A stretch of DNA of 64,000 nucleotides. Origin: Gammaproteobacteria bacterium (GTDB lineage Bacteria > Pseudomonadota > Gammaproteobacteria > Steroidobacterales > Woeseiaceae). The position numbers and the translations under genes were made by a program. Every line of letters begins with the position of its first letter. Within the stretch, counting starts at the first letter, position 1. Location: NCBI GenBank assembly GCA_024639825.1, contig JAHEGH010000001.1:1-64000 (forward strand), in the 5' to 3' direction. The notes beneath the pieces are model-generated. The model saw nothing but the letters and a program-made list of their open reading frames with translations, was not told the DNA's origin and searched no databases. Below are positions 26,334 through 33,343 of the stretch, in pieces.

Positions 26334-27104
26334 ATGTTCAAAGCAGTTCGCATTTCGATATTGCTGTTTATTCTGTTCTTTGTTGCCGTCAGCACCTGGC
26401 TGACCCAGGCGCGCAGCACCGACTGGAATAACAGTCTGTGGGTCAAAATCTACCCAATCAACGCTGACGGCAGCGCCGAATCGACCAGGTACATCGAGGA
26501 TCTCGAGCTGCGTCACTTCGAGGGCATCGAGACCTTCCTGGCGCGTGAAACCGAGCGTTACGGGAGTACTCTGCAACGCCCGGTTCGCATCGAACTCGGA
26601 TCGCAGGTTCACGAGCAACCACCCGAACTACCGGTTGAGCCGAAGCTGCTGTCAATCATGGGGTGGTCACTGAAAATGCGCTGGTGGGCCGCCACGGTGA
26701 CCGATAGTCAGGACGATATCGAACCCGATGTGCGCATATTCGTACGCTATCACCAGCCTGACTTTGGGATCACGCTGGAGAACTCGATCGGCCTGCAGAA
26801 GGGCATGGTCGGCATCGTCAACGGCTATGCAAGCCGGCGGCACCGCGGTACAAATAACGTCATCATTGCGCATGAATTCCTCCACACGCTGGGGGCCACC
26901 GATAAATACAGCCCACTGAATGGTCATCCCGTCGGCCCTGATGGCATCGCCGAGCCAGACCGCAAGCCGCTATACCCCCAGCGTTTTGCCGAGATCATGG
27001 GCGGCCGTATCGCACTCGCTGAGGACGATTCGGAGATTCCTTCGAGCCTCAAGTACGCGATGATCGGCGCGCTGACGGCCAGTGAAATCAACCTGACCGA
27101 CTGA
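26334..27104 (+). CDS. membrane-anchored putative zinc metalloprotease
   Basis: 256 aa. An N-terminal hydrophobic helix (about 6-24) acts as anchor or signal. The notable motif is IAHEFLHTLGATDKYS at about residues 180-195, a HExxHxxGxxD zinc signature. QRFAEIMGGRIAL follows, with a Met roughly where metzincins have their Met-turn. The region before it, LQKGMVGIVNGYASRRHRG, is conserved-looking. No named family is recognised; protease function is inferred from the motif. It sits 30 bp after the amidase gene and 41 bp before btuD, on the same strand. Confidence 0.7.
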   Translation: MFKAVRISILLFILFFVAVSTWLTQARSTDWNNSLWVKIYPINADGSAESTRYIEDLELRHFEGIETFLARETERYGSTLQRPVRIELGSQVHEQPPELPVEPKLLSIMGWSLKMRWWAATVTDSQDDIEPDVRIFVRYHQPDFGITLENSIGLQKGMVGIVNGYASRRHRGTNNVIIAHEFLHTLGATDKYSPLNGHPVGPDGIAEPDRKPLYPQRFAEIMGGRIALAEDDSEIPSSLKYAMIGALTASEINLTD

Positions 27105-27145
27105 CGCCGCTTTTTCTGCTCGTCGCGCTGAGCTACGCTCTCCCC

Positions 27146-27943
27146 ATGAGCGCGGTTGCACCTACTCTTTTCGCCTGCCGGGATATCCGTGTCGATGTAT
27201 CGGGGCGTACGCTCGTCGAAGCGCTCAGATTTGAAGTTGGCCGAGGCGAGCTGCTGGCGGTACTTGGTCAAAACGGATCGGGCAAATCTTTGACACTGCA
27301 CACGCTGGCGGGCCTGCGCCCCGCCGCCAGCGGTAGCGTACTCCTCAGCGGCGAAGACATGTCGAATACCCGGCGCCACGATATTGCGCGCCAGCTTGCG
27401 CTGTTGCCACAGCATGTCGACGACATCTTTCCGGCGACCGTGCTCGATACGGCAATGATCGGCCGCCACCCGCACATTGGCCGCTTTCAATGGGAATCCA
27501 GCGAGGATTTCGACATTGGACGCGCCGCGCTGGCATCGGTTGACCTCGGCGAGCTGGCTCGTCGCGATGTGCTGACACTCTCAGGAGGCGAACGACGCAG
27601 GCTCGCGATTGCACAGGTCCTGACCCAGCAACCCGATATTTACCTGCTCGACGAACCTACCAACCACCTCGATCCACAACACCAGCTCGATGCTCTGCGT
27701 CTGTTTCGCGAGCGAGCCAATGACGGAGCAGCCGTCATTGCCAGCCTGCACGATGTGAATCTTGCCGTTCGCTATGCGGACCGCTGCCTGTTGCTTTACG
27801 GGGACGGGCGTTGGGATATTGGCGCGACTGACGACGTGCTCGACGAGCAACGGCTTACCGAACTCTATGCAACACCGATGGAGTCCATTGCCTGGCGCTC
27901 GACCCGTCTCTTCGTCGCTACCGGCTCGCCTCAGGCAACGTAA
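27146..27943 (+). CDS. btuD: FecE/BtuD-type ABC transporter ATPase, probably cobalamin import
   Basis: 265 aa. Walker A GQNGSGKS (about residues 41-48), ABC signature LSGGERRRLAIAQ, Walker B IYLLDEPTNHLD, and the H-loop in VIASLHDVNLAVRYADR are all intact. It is the ATPase for a FecCD-type permease; the nearest such permease is at 14465, 12 kb away. Its neighbours encode a cobalamin adenosyltransferase and BtuF, which favours B12 over iron. The 3' end overlaps the convergent IMPase gene by 13 bp. Confidence 0.85.
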   Translation: MSAVAPTLFACRDIRVDVSGRTLVEALRFEVGRGELLAVLGQNGSGKSLTLHTLAGLRPAASGSVLLSGEDMSNTRRHDIARQLALLPQHVDDIFPATVLDTAMIGRHPHIGRFQWESSEDFDIGRAALASVDLGELARRDVLTLSGGERRRLAIAQVLTQQPDIYLLDEPTNHLDPQHQLDALRLFRERANDGAAVIASLHDVNLAVRYADRCLLLYGDGRWDIGATDDVLDEQRLTELYATPMESIAWRSTRLFVATGSPQAT

Positions 27944-28761
27944 CCGCGCAGCAACTCAAGATATTTAGCATGCAGCGACGGATTTGCCGCTAACACGGAC
28001 CGTATTTCCAGGTCTGGCTTTTCGCCATTCAGGTTCGTAAACACGCCACCGGCCTCGGTCACAATAATCGACAAGGCCGCAATATCGAGAATATTCACAT
28101 CCGACTCGATGACGGCTTCGATCTTGCCTGATGCGAGCAAATGATAGTGATAGAAATCGCCATAGCCGCGAATACGATCAGCTCGCTCGACGATGTTGCC
28201 CAGCGCTGCCCAGCCCTCGCTGCCCGCCAGCGACTTCAGGTTACCCACCGACACCGCCGCCCGGTCCGGGTTGTCGATTCTGCTGATTTTAAGCGGCACA
28301 CCGTTAAGCCAGGCCCCCTGGCCTTTTTCAGCCCACGCAAGCTCGTCCATCATCGTGCCACTGGATACGCCGAGAATTATTTCCCCGTGGTGCATGAGCG
28401 CAATCTGTGTGGAAAAGAACGGGTACTGCCGCACAAATCCCTTGGTGCCATCGATCGGATCAACGAGCCACAGGTACTCGGCGCCTTCCTGCGTTCGGCC
28501 GGTTTCTTCACCATAGAAGCCGTGCTCCGGAAATGCGTCGAGAATAAGCTCCCGAATCGCCTCCTCGCACTCGACATCAGCCTGCGTTACAGGCGTCATG
28601 TCTTCCTTGGTGGTGACCGTGAAATTGCCGGCATAGTAAGAACGGCTGATATCCGCCGCCTTCGATGCCGCCGCGAGGGCGACCTTGAGATAGGCTGACG
28701 CCGTATTTACATCAAATGCATTCACGGACGAAACTATGGCCGCTACTGCGCGCGGAAACAA
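27931..28761 (-). CDS. inositol-monophosphatase family phosphatase (HisN-like)
   Basis: 276 aa from the ATG at 28761; a GTG at 28725 (VNAFDVNTAS) is an alternative that fits homologue length better. Mg-dependent phosphatase fold with GEETG and WLVDPIDGTKGFVRQYPFF as metal and substrate motifs, and SDVNILDIAALSIIVTEAGG in the C-terminal half. Family members hydrolyse histidinol phosphate, inositol phosphate or PAP; the TKGF variant suits HisN-type histidinol phosphatases. Divergent from the adenosyltransferase gene. Confidence 0.85.
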   Translation of the reverse strand: MFPRAVAAIVSSVNAFDVNTASAYLKVALAAASKAADISRSYYAGNFTVTTKEDMTPVTQADVECEEAIRELILDAFPEHGFYGEETGRTQEGAEYLWLVDPIDGTKGFVRQYPFFSTQIALMHHGEIILGVSSGTMMDELAWAEKGQGAWLNGVPLKISRIDNPDRAAVSVGNLKSLAGSEGWAALGNIVERADRIRGYGDFYHYHLLASGKIEAVIESDVNILDIAALSIIVTEAGGVFTNLNGEKPDLEIRSVLAANPSLHAKYLELLRGYVA

Positions 28762-28805
28762 GCCGCAATCTTGACAGTGTTGCTGCCGCTACCTATGGTC
28801 GCGCC

Positions 28806-29354
28806 ATGGGAAATCGACTAAGCAAGATCTACACACGCACCGGCGACGATGGTACGACCGGCCTCGGCGACGGCAGCCGCACTCCGAAGGATAGCGTGCG
28901 GGTGGAAGCGTATGGCACGGTCGACGAAGCCAATAGCGCCATCGGCCTGGTGCTGGCCCACGACGCGGTGCCGGATGATGTCCGCGTCTGCCTGACAGAA
29001 GCGCAGCATGACCTGTTCGAACTCGGGGGCGAGCTTTGCATTCCCGGCCACAGCGCCGTAACTCAGGCTTTTATCGATCGTCTCGAAAACGACCTCGATA
29101 AACTCAACGAGGACCTGCCACGCCTCAAGGAGTTTATCCTGCCGGGCGGTGGACCTGCCGCCGCTGCGTGCCACCTCGCGCGCACCATCGCACGCCGCGC
29201 GGAACGCCGTGTGTTTACGCTGTCGCAAACCGAGGATGTTCGACCGGAAGCCATCAAGTACCTCAACCGCCTTTCCGACCTGCTGTTCGTCATTGCTCGC
29301 GTACTCGCGCGCGCTGAGGATGGACAGGAAGTCCTGTGGAATCGCAGCAGGTAA
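28806..29354 (+). CDS. ATP:cob(I)alamin adenosyltransferase (PduO type)
   Basis: 182 aa from the ATG at 28806; the track's earlier start has no family match. Transfers adenosyl from ATP to cob(I)alamin to make coenzyme B12. The ATP-binding N-terminus SKIYTRTGDDGTTGLGDGSR and VEAYGTVDEANSAIG are diagnostic, followed by ILPGGGPAAAACHLART and RRAERRVFTL. It lies with btuD and btuF, tying the locus to cobalamin. Confidence 0.94.
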   Translation: MGNRLSKIYTRTGDDGTTGLGDGSRTPKDSVRVEAYGTVDEANSAIGLVLAHDAVPDDVRVCLTEAQHDLFELGGELCIPGHSAVTQAFIDRLENDLDKLNEDLPRLKEFILPGGGPAAAACHLARTIARRAERRVFTLSQTEDVRPEAIKYLNRLSDLLFVIARVLARAEDGQEVLWNRSR

Positions 29355-29360
29355 TAGTCC

Positions 29361-29792
29361 CTACAGGATCTTGCACATCATGAAAGCGTCACCCGGGCAC
29401 AACCCGGAGAACTCTGCGGTCTCCTGGATCGCAACCGGCGCCGACTGCCTGCCACGGATCCGGTAGCCCAGTTGCGCAAAGTACGGGTCCGCATCGATCG
29501 TTAGCAACCAGAGTTCGTCCACTCCCTTCTCCCGCGCATGCGCTTCCAGCGCCGCGACCAGTTGGCGACCCAGCCCAGCCGTCCGGGCGTCCTTCGCGAC
29601 CACCAGCGAGCGCAACAACCCGGCTTGACCGTAGGCTTCGAAGCCGATCGCGCCAACAACGCGTGCGTCATCGACCGCGACAAAAGCCAGGTGTTCCGCC
29701 GAAAGGTCCGCAACAGGTAGCCCGGCAGCGGACAGCATGGCCACTACCTGTGGCAGGTCCTCGCCTGATGCGGGTCGGATAGGCTTCGTCAT
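29361..29792 (-). CDS. GNAT N-acetyltransferase, ArsN2-like
   Basis: 143 aa. GNAT fold with the acetyl-CoA loop RTAGLGRQLVAALEAHA at about residues 70-86, preceded by LLRSLVV. The C-terminus LGYRIRGRQSAPVAIQETAEFSGLCPGDAFMM closely matches ArsN2-type proteins, which are annotated as arsenic-resistance acetyltransferases. No other ars gene is near. Its start overlaps the btuF stop by 4 bp, so it is cotranscribed with btuF. Confidence 0.8.
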   Translation of the reverse strand: MTKPIRPASGEDLPQVVAMLSAAGLPVADLSAEHLAFVAVDDARVVGAIGFEAYGQAGLLRSLVVAKDARTAGLGRQLVAALEAHAREKGVDELWLLTIDADPYFAQLGYRIRGRQSAPVAIQETAEFSGLCPGDAFMMCKIL

Positions 29793-30646
29793 TGCTTCAT
29801 CTCACGATTCGTTCGCGACTGGTCGAGCGCAACACAGGCCGAACGCGCGGCCATGGCCAGACGCGGTGTGCCGCGCCCAATCGTCTCAGGCAGCAGGTAA
29901 AAGTTGCTGTAACGACCCGCCGCAAGGCCTGGCCAGCGCGCCCACTCAACGAAGGCCTCGTCACCGGCATTGGCAGCGGCCAGCATCACTTCCGGATCAC
30001 GATCCAGTACAGCCTCAACCGATACCGAGGGCGCGAATTCATCGAGATCATCAAAGATATTGCGCCCGCCGCACAAGCTAATGATCTCGCTGATGAAGTG
30101 CTCTCGATTGACGGTGTACAGCGGCCGCGCAGATATCTGGAAAAAAACATCAATGGGATCAGCATCGACGTAGCTGGCGCGCAGTGCTTCCAGCTCGCGT
30201 GTGAACTCGCTCGCGACTGCGTCCGCCGTTTCTCGCTGACCAGTCAGCTCGCCGACGCGGATCACGGCGTTCGCTACATCATCGAGATTGCGCGAGCGAA
30301 TCGCTGCAACCCGGAAACCACGCTGTCGCAGGTCGTCGACGGTGTGCGCGGGCATACCGCTTTCCCAGACGAGCAACAAGTCGGGCTGTAGCAGTGACAG
30401 CTGTTCCTGGTCGATCGAAAAAGCGTCGCCAATTTCCGGAAGCTCGAGGACCGCGCGGGGGTAATCCGACCAGGCACTGACGCCGACGAGTTGTTCGCCG
30501 GCACCGACGGCAAAGATGATTTCTGCAAGGTGCGGGGAGAACGTGACAACGCGCCGTGCCGTGTCAGTATCAGTCGCATCCGTTGCGGGTTTGGAGCAGG
30601 CACACAGCGCGGCGCAAAGGCACGCGAGCGTGAACATACGGATCAC
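29789..30646 (-). CDS. btuF: cobalamin-binding lipoprotein (BtuF-type)
   Basis: 285 aa. Lipobox LCAC (about residues 14-17). Class III binding-protein fold: RRVVTFSPHLAEIIFAVGAGEQLVGVS at the N-terminus, PDLLLVWESGMP, and the long inter-lobe helix ANAVIRVGELTGQRETADAV. These are typical of BtuF and distinct from most siderophore-binding proteins. It precedes the ArsN2-like gene (4-bp overlap) and follows ampE (4-bp overlap). Confidence 0.85.
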   Translation of the reverse strand: MIRMFTLACLCAALCACSKPATDATDTDTARRVVTFSPHLAEIIFAVGAGEQLVGVSAWSDYPRAVLELPEIGDAFSIDQEQLSLLQPDLLLVWESGMPAHTVDDLRQRGFRVAAIRSRNLDDVANAVIRVGELTGQRETADAVASEFTRELEALRASYVDADPIDVFFQISARPLYTVNREHFISEIISLCGGRNIFDDLDEFAPSVSVEAVLDRDPEVMLAAANAGDEAFVEWARWPGLAAGRYSNFYLLPETIGRGTPRLAMAARSACVALDQSRTNREMKQ

Positions 30647-31554
30647 TGCGTGAAGCCGTACAACGTCATGGCGGCGATAACCACAGCCCAGATCAGCAGC
30701 AGTTTGAACACCAGGTGGTTCGCGGCCTGTGCACCTCGAATAGCGCGCTCCGTGGCGGATTCGTCAGGCTTGGTTTGCAGGGCCAACGCTGCTATGCCAA
30801 CCCGTGCCAGCAGGTTTTCGCTGCGCTCCGATGTGGTCGCGTCCTTGTCTTCAGTTGGCGCACGCAGTGCGGCCAGCGCGTCATCCATATGTCCTGCTGC
30901 GGCATAGCCGACCGCGGTCAGGCGCGCAGGAATCCAGGCAAGCCAGCCATGCAACATCTCGGCTGCATCGCGAACACGCGCGGAACTGCCGTCAGCCCGT
31001 TCGTCCCGCGCGGCGGCAAATACGGCCCGGCGCCGAATCAGGTCGGTGGCGCGATAGGCCCAGGCGGCCAGCGGGCCAAGGATGACGAACCAGAAAACGA
31101 CGGCAAACAGACGATTGTTCGCCTGGACGCAAACGGCCGCCTCCACGCAGCTCGTGCGCTCATCTGTATCTGCAGGCACAACGTCTTCTACGATGGCCTT
31201 CGCGGCGATGTTTACCTGCTCGTCTTCTCCCGACTCGAGTGCCCGGCAATACTCGCCAACCTCTTCACCGATGTCTTGTGGACCCAGCGAGAAAAACAGC
31301 ACGACGATCGCGAGGAGCAGGTAGGTGAAGCCGGCCAGTGTGCTGCCGAGGAACCAGATCACGGCGAACACAGGCAGAACAAGAACCACCGCCAGCAGCA
31401 CGACGGGAATAATGGCGGGCCAGGCAGCGAGGCGATCTGCCTGGCGGAAGCCGACATCGATCAATCGATCTATCCAGCGCATGCGGCGCCAGTGGAAGAG
31501 CTGCGTTGCGAGTCGCTCGATTACGAGTCCAATGAGAAGTGCGATCAGGTTCAT
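30643..31554 (-). CDS. ampE: AmpE-like inner-membrane protein
   Basis: 303 aa. N-terminal MNLIALLIGLVIERL, helices near 48-90 and 150-170, and one at the C-terminus (LLLIWAVVIAAMTLYGF), with SLGPQDIGEEVGEYCRAL, a motif of the AmpE/CobD-like family. AmpE is the membrane partner of AmpD in beta-lactamase signalling. ampD ends 6 bp upstream of this start, preserving the ampD-ampE pair. The long ORF on the opposite strand (30715-32127) is a shadow. Confidence 0.9.
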   Translation of the reverse strand: MNLIALLIGLVIERLATQLFHWRRMRWIDRLIDVGFRQADRLAAWPAIIPVVLLAVVLVLPVFAVIWFLGSTLAGFTYLLLAIVVLFFSLGPQDIGEEVGEYCRALESGEDEQVNIAAKAIVEDVVPADTDERTSCVEAAVCVQANNRLFAVVFWFVILGPLAAWAYRATDLIRRRAVFAAARDERADGSSARVRDAAEMLHGWLAWIPARLTAVGYAAAGHMDDALAALRAPTEDKDATTSERSENLLARVGIAALALQTKPDESATERAIRGAQAANHLVFKLLLIWAVVIAAMTLYGFTQ

Positions 31555-31560
31555 AGCGCG

Positions 31561-32139
31561 TCAGTCTGTGGGGTTGAGCCCATCATACAATCTGAACCAA
31601 TCGAAAGCAGGGCCGGGATCGCTTTTTCGACCTGGAGCGATATCACAATGCCCGGCGACCTCGCGTGGCGAAATGTCCGGATAGGCCACACACAAGGCTG
31701 CTATTACGCCCTGCAGCACCGGATACTGGCGGTCGTCATACGGAGTCTCGTCTTCACCTTCGAGCTCGATACCAATCGAAAAATCATTACAACGGTGATG
31801 TCCGCGAAAACAGGACTCACCCGCATGCCAGGCGCGCTGCGTAAACGGAACGAACTGCAGCAAACTCCCGTCGCGGCGGATCAGCAGATGTGCCGACACC
31901 TCGATACCCCGGATTTCCCCGAAGTAAGGGTGCGCATCCCAGTCGAGCTGGTTCGTAAACAACGCCTCGATCTCGGGTCCGCCGAATTCGCCCGGCGGCA
32001 GGCTGATGCCGTGGACGACGATCATTGTGGGCTCCGCCCCATCGGGCCGTGCATCGCAGTTGGGGCTGCCACAGAGGGTTGCCTGCTCAAGCAGGCCGGT
32101 GGCTTTGTCTATGGTGAAAAGGCATGATTTCGAAACCAT
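31561..32139 (-). CDS. ampD: 1,6-anhydro-N-acetylmuramoyl-L-alanine amidase
   Basis: 192 aa from the ATG at 32139. Cytoplasmic zinc amidase that removes peptides from anhydroMurNAc during wall recycling, feeding AnmK. Motifs: MIVVHGISLPPGEFGG (zinc His), a second His in RAWHAGESCFRG, FSIGIELEGED, and GHCDIAPGRKSDPG with the third zinc ligand and acid. Length matches E. coli AmpD (183). The start codon overlaps the start codon of the divergent rsmE (CATG). The track start 12 codons upstream is also in frame. Confidence 0.93.
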   Translation of the reverse strand: MVSKSCLFTIDKATGLLEQATLCGSPNCDARPDGAEPTMIVVHGISLPPGEFGGPEIEALFTNQLDWDAHPYFGEIRGIEVSAHLLIRRDGSLLQFVPFTQRAWHAGESCFRGHHRCNDFSIGIELEGEDETPYDDRQYPVLQGVIAALCVAYPDISPREVAGHCDIAPGRKSDPGPAFDWFRLYDGLNPTD

Positions 32140-32872
32140 GAAGACGAGGCTATTTGTTTCCGGGCAATTGATCAACGGCGCCGAACTGCTGATCGAGGGA
32201 GATCGGGCGCGCTACCTGGGTCGCGTACTGCGGCTGCGGGTCGGCGATGAGATCACGGTCTTCAATGGCGAGGGTCCGGAGTGGGCTGCGACGATTGACG
32301 CAATGACCAAGAGCACAGCAACGCTGCACATTGGTGAGCGTCATGAAGCGGGGGCCGAATCGCCGTTGAAGATTCACCTGGTACAGGGCATCTCGCGTGG
32401 CGAACGCATGGACTTCGTCGTACAAAAAGCGACCGAACTCGGGGTAAGGCGCATCACCCCGGTCCTCACAGAGTATGGCGTCGTGAAACTCGATCAGGCT
32501 CGCGGTCAAAAACGGCGTGATCACTGGGAGAGCGTCGCGACCAGCGCCTGTGAGCAGTCCGGGCGCACACGCCTGCCGCTCATCGATGCACCGATGACGC
32601 TCAAAGACTGGTTTGGCAGCAGGTCAGCCGAGGTTGACGCCGAGCTGGTACTCATGCCGGGAGCGGCCTCTTCCCTCGCAGCGATCGACACGTCCACCAC
32701 CACGGTCTGCCTGCTAATCGGACCAGAAGGCGGCTTTAGCGAAATAGAATATGAGGATGCAGCCATTGCCGGATTCAGCGCCGTGTCGTTAGGCCCGCGG
32801 ATACTGCGGACGGAGACCGCGGCGGTCGCCGCCTTGTCTGTATTGCAGTCGCGTTTGGGTGACCTGGCCTGA
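32138..32872 (+). CDS. rsmE: 16S rRNA m3U1498 methyltransferase
   Basis: 244 aa from the ATG at 32138 (MKTRLFVSGQL). SPOUT methyltransferase acting on 16S rRNA in the assembled 30S subunit. N-terminal PUA-like domain with RARYLGRVLRLRVGD. Knotted domain with LIGPEGGFSEIE and LGPRILRTETAA forming the SAM site. An in-frame ATG at 32111 is a weaker alternative. Next to gshB or pil genes in many gammaproteobacteria. It ends one base before the convergent chpC stop. Confidence 0.93.
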   Translation: MKTRLFVSGQLINGAELLIEGDRARYLGRVLRLRVGDEITVFNGEGPEWAATIDAMTKSTATLHIGERHEAGAESPLKIHLVQGISRGERMDFVVQKATELGVRRITPVLTEYGVVKLDQARGQKRRDHWESVATSACEQSGRTRLPLIDAPMTLKDWFGSRSAEVDAELVLMPGAASSLAAIDTSTTTVCLLIGPEGGFSEIEYEDAAIAGFSAVSLGPRILRTETAAVAALSVLQSRLGDLA

Positions 32873-33343
32873 TCAGGCCTGCAGGGACTCTCTTGCCAGC
32901 ATCGCTTCGAGTTTCTCGAGATTGGGAATCAGCGGAAACTCATTGATCATTTTCACGCGACAGAGTACGGGCGCGTCCTGCGGCCAGCCTTCTGTCGTGT
33001 GCAGCTGCAAAACGTCCTTGTTCACACGCACCAGCTGCGGGAAACCCTGCGTCAGTACGCCGAAATAGCCTGTCTTGAGTTGCCCCGTACTCGCATAGAA
33101 CACAACGATTCGCGTTCGGCCTGTTATGGCAGGCACGCCCTTGCCCAACGCGCCCTCGAACGCGATAACCGGGAGCGGCCGGCCATTCCAGGTAACGCTG
33201 CCCAGCATCCAGTCGTGTGCTCCGGCTTCCTGCTCCGGCGACGAGAAGCGCACCACTTCGGCTACGCAGGCACGGGGTACGATCAGGCGATCCTCGGCCA
33301 GCGGAATGAGCAGGCTATACAGTTCTTCGGTTTCGCTGCTCAC
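32873..33343 (-). CDS. chpC: CheW-like adaptor of the Pil-Chp system
   Basis: 156 aa. A single CheW domain (LYSLLIPLAEDRLIVPRACVAEVVRF ... WMLGSVTWNGRPLPVIAFEGALG). Accessory coupling protein linking receptors to the ChpA kinase; called ChpC by position after chpA. Its start overlaps the chpA stop by 4 bp, so it is the last gene of the pilGHIJ-chpA-chpC operon. Confidence 0.85.
   Translation of the reverse strand: MSSETEELYSLLIPLAEDRLIVPRACVAEVVRFSSPEQEAGAHDWMLGSVTWNGRPLPVIAFEGALGKGVPAITGRTRIVVFYASTGQLKTGYFGVLTQGFPQLVRVNKDVLQLHTTEGWPQDAPVLCRVKMINEFPLIPNLEKLEAMLARESLQA

Noticed and set aside
30715-32127. 470-aa ORF antisense to ampE and ampD
   Set aside because: Long but a mirror of two well-supported genes in high-GC DNA; composition is arginine/cysteine-rich noise with no domain.
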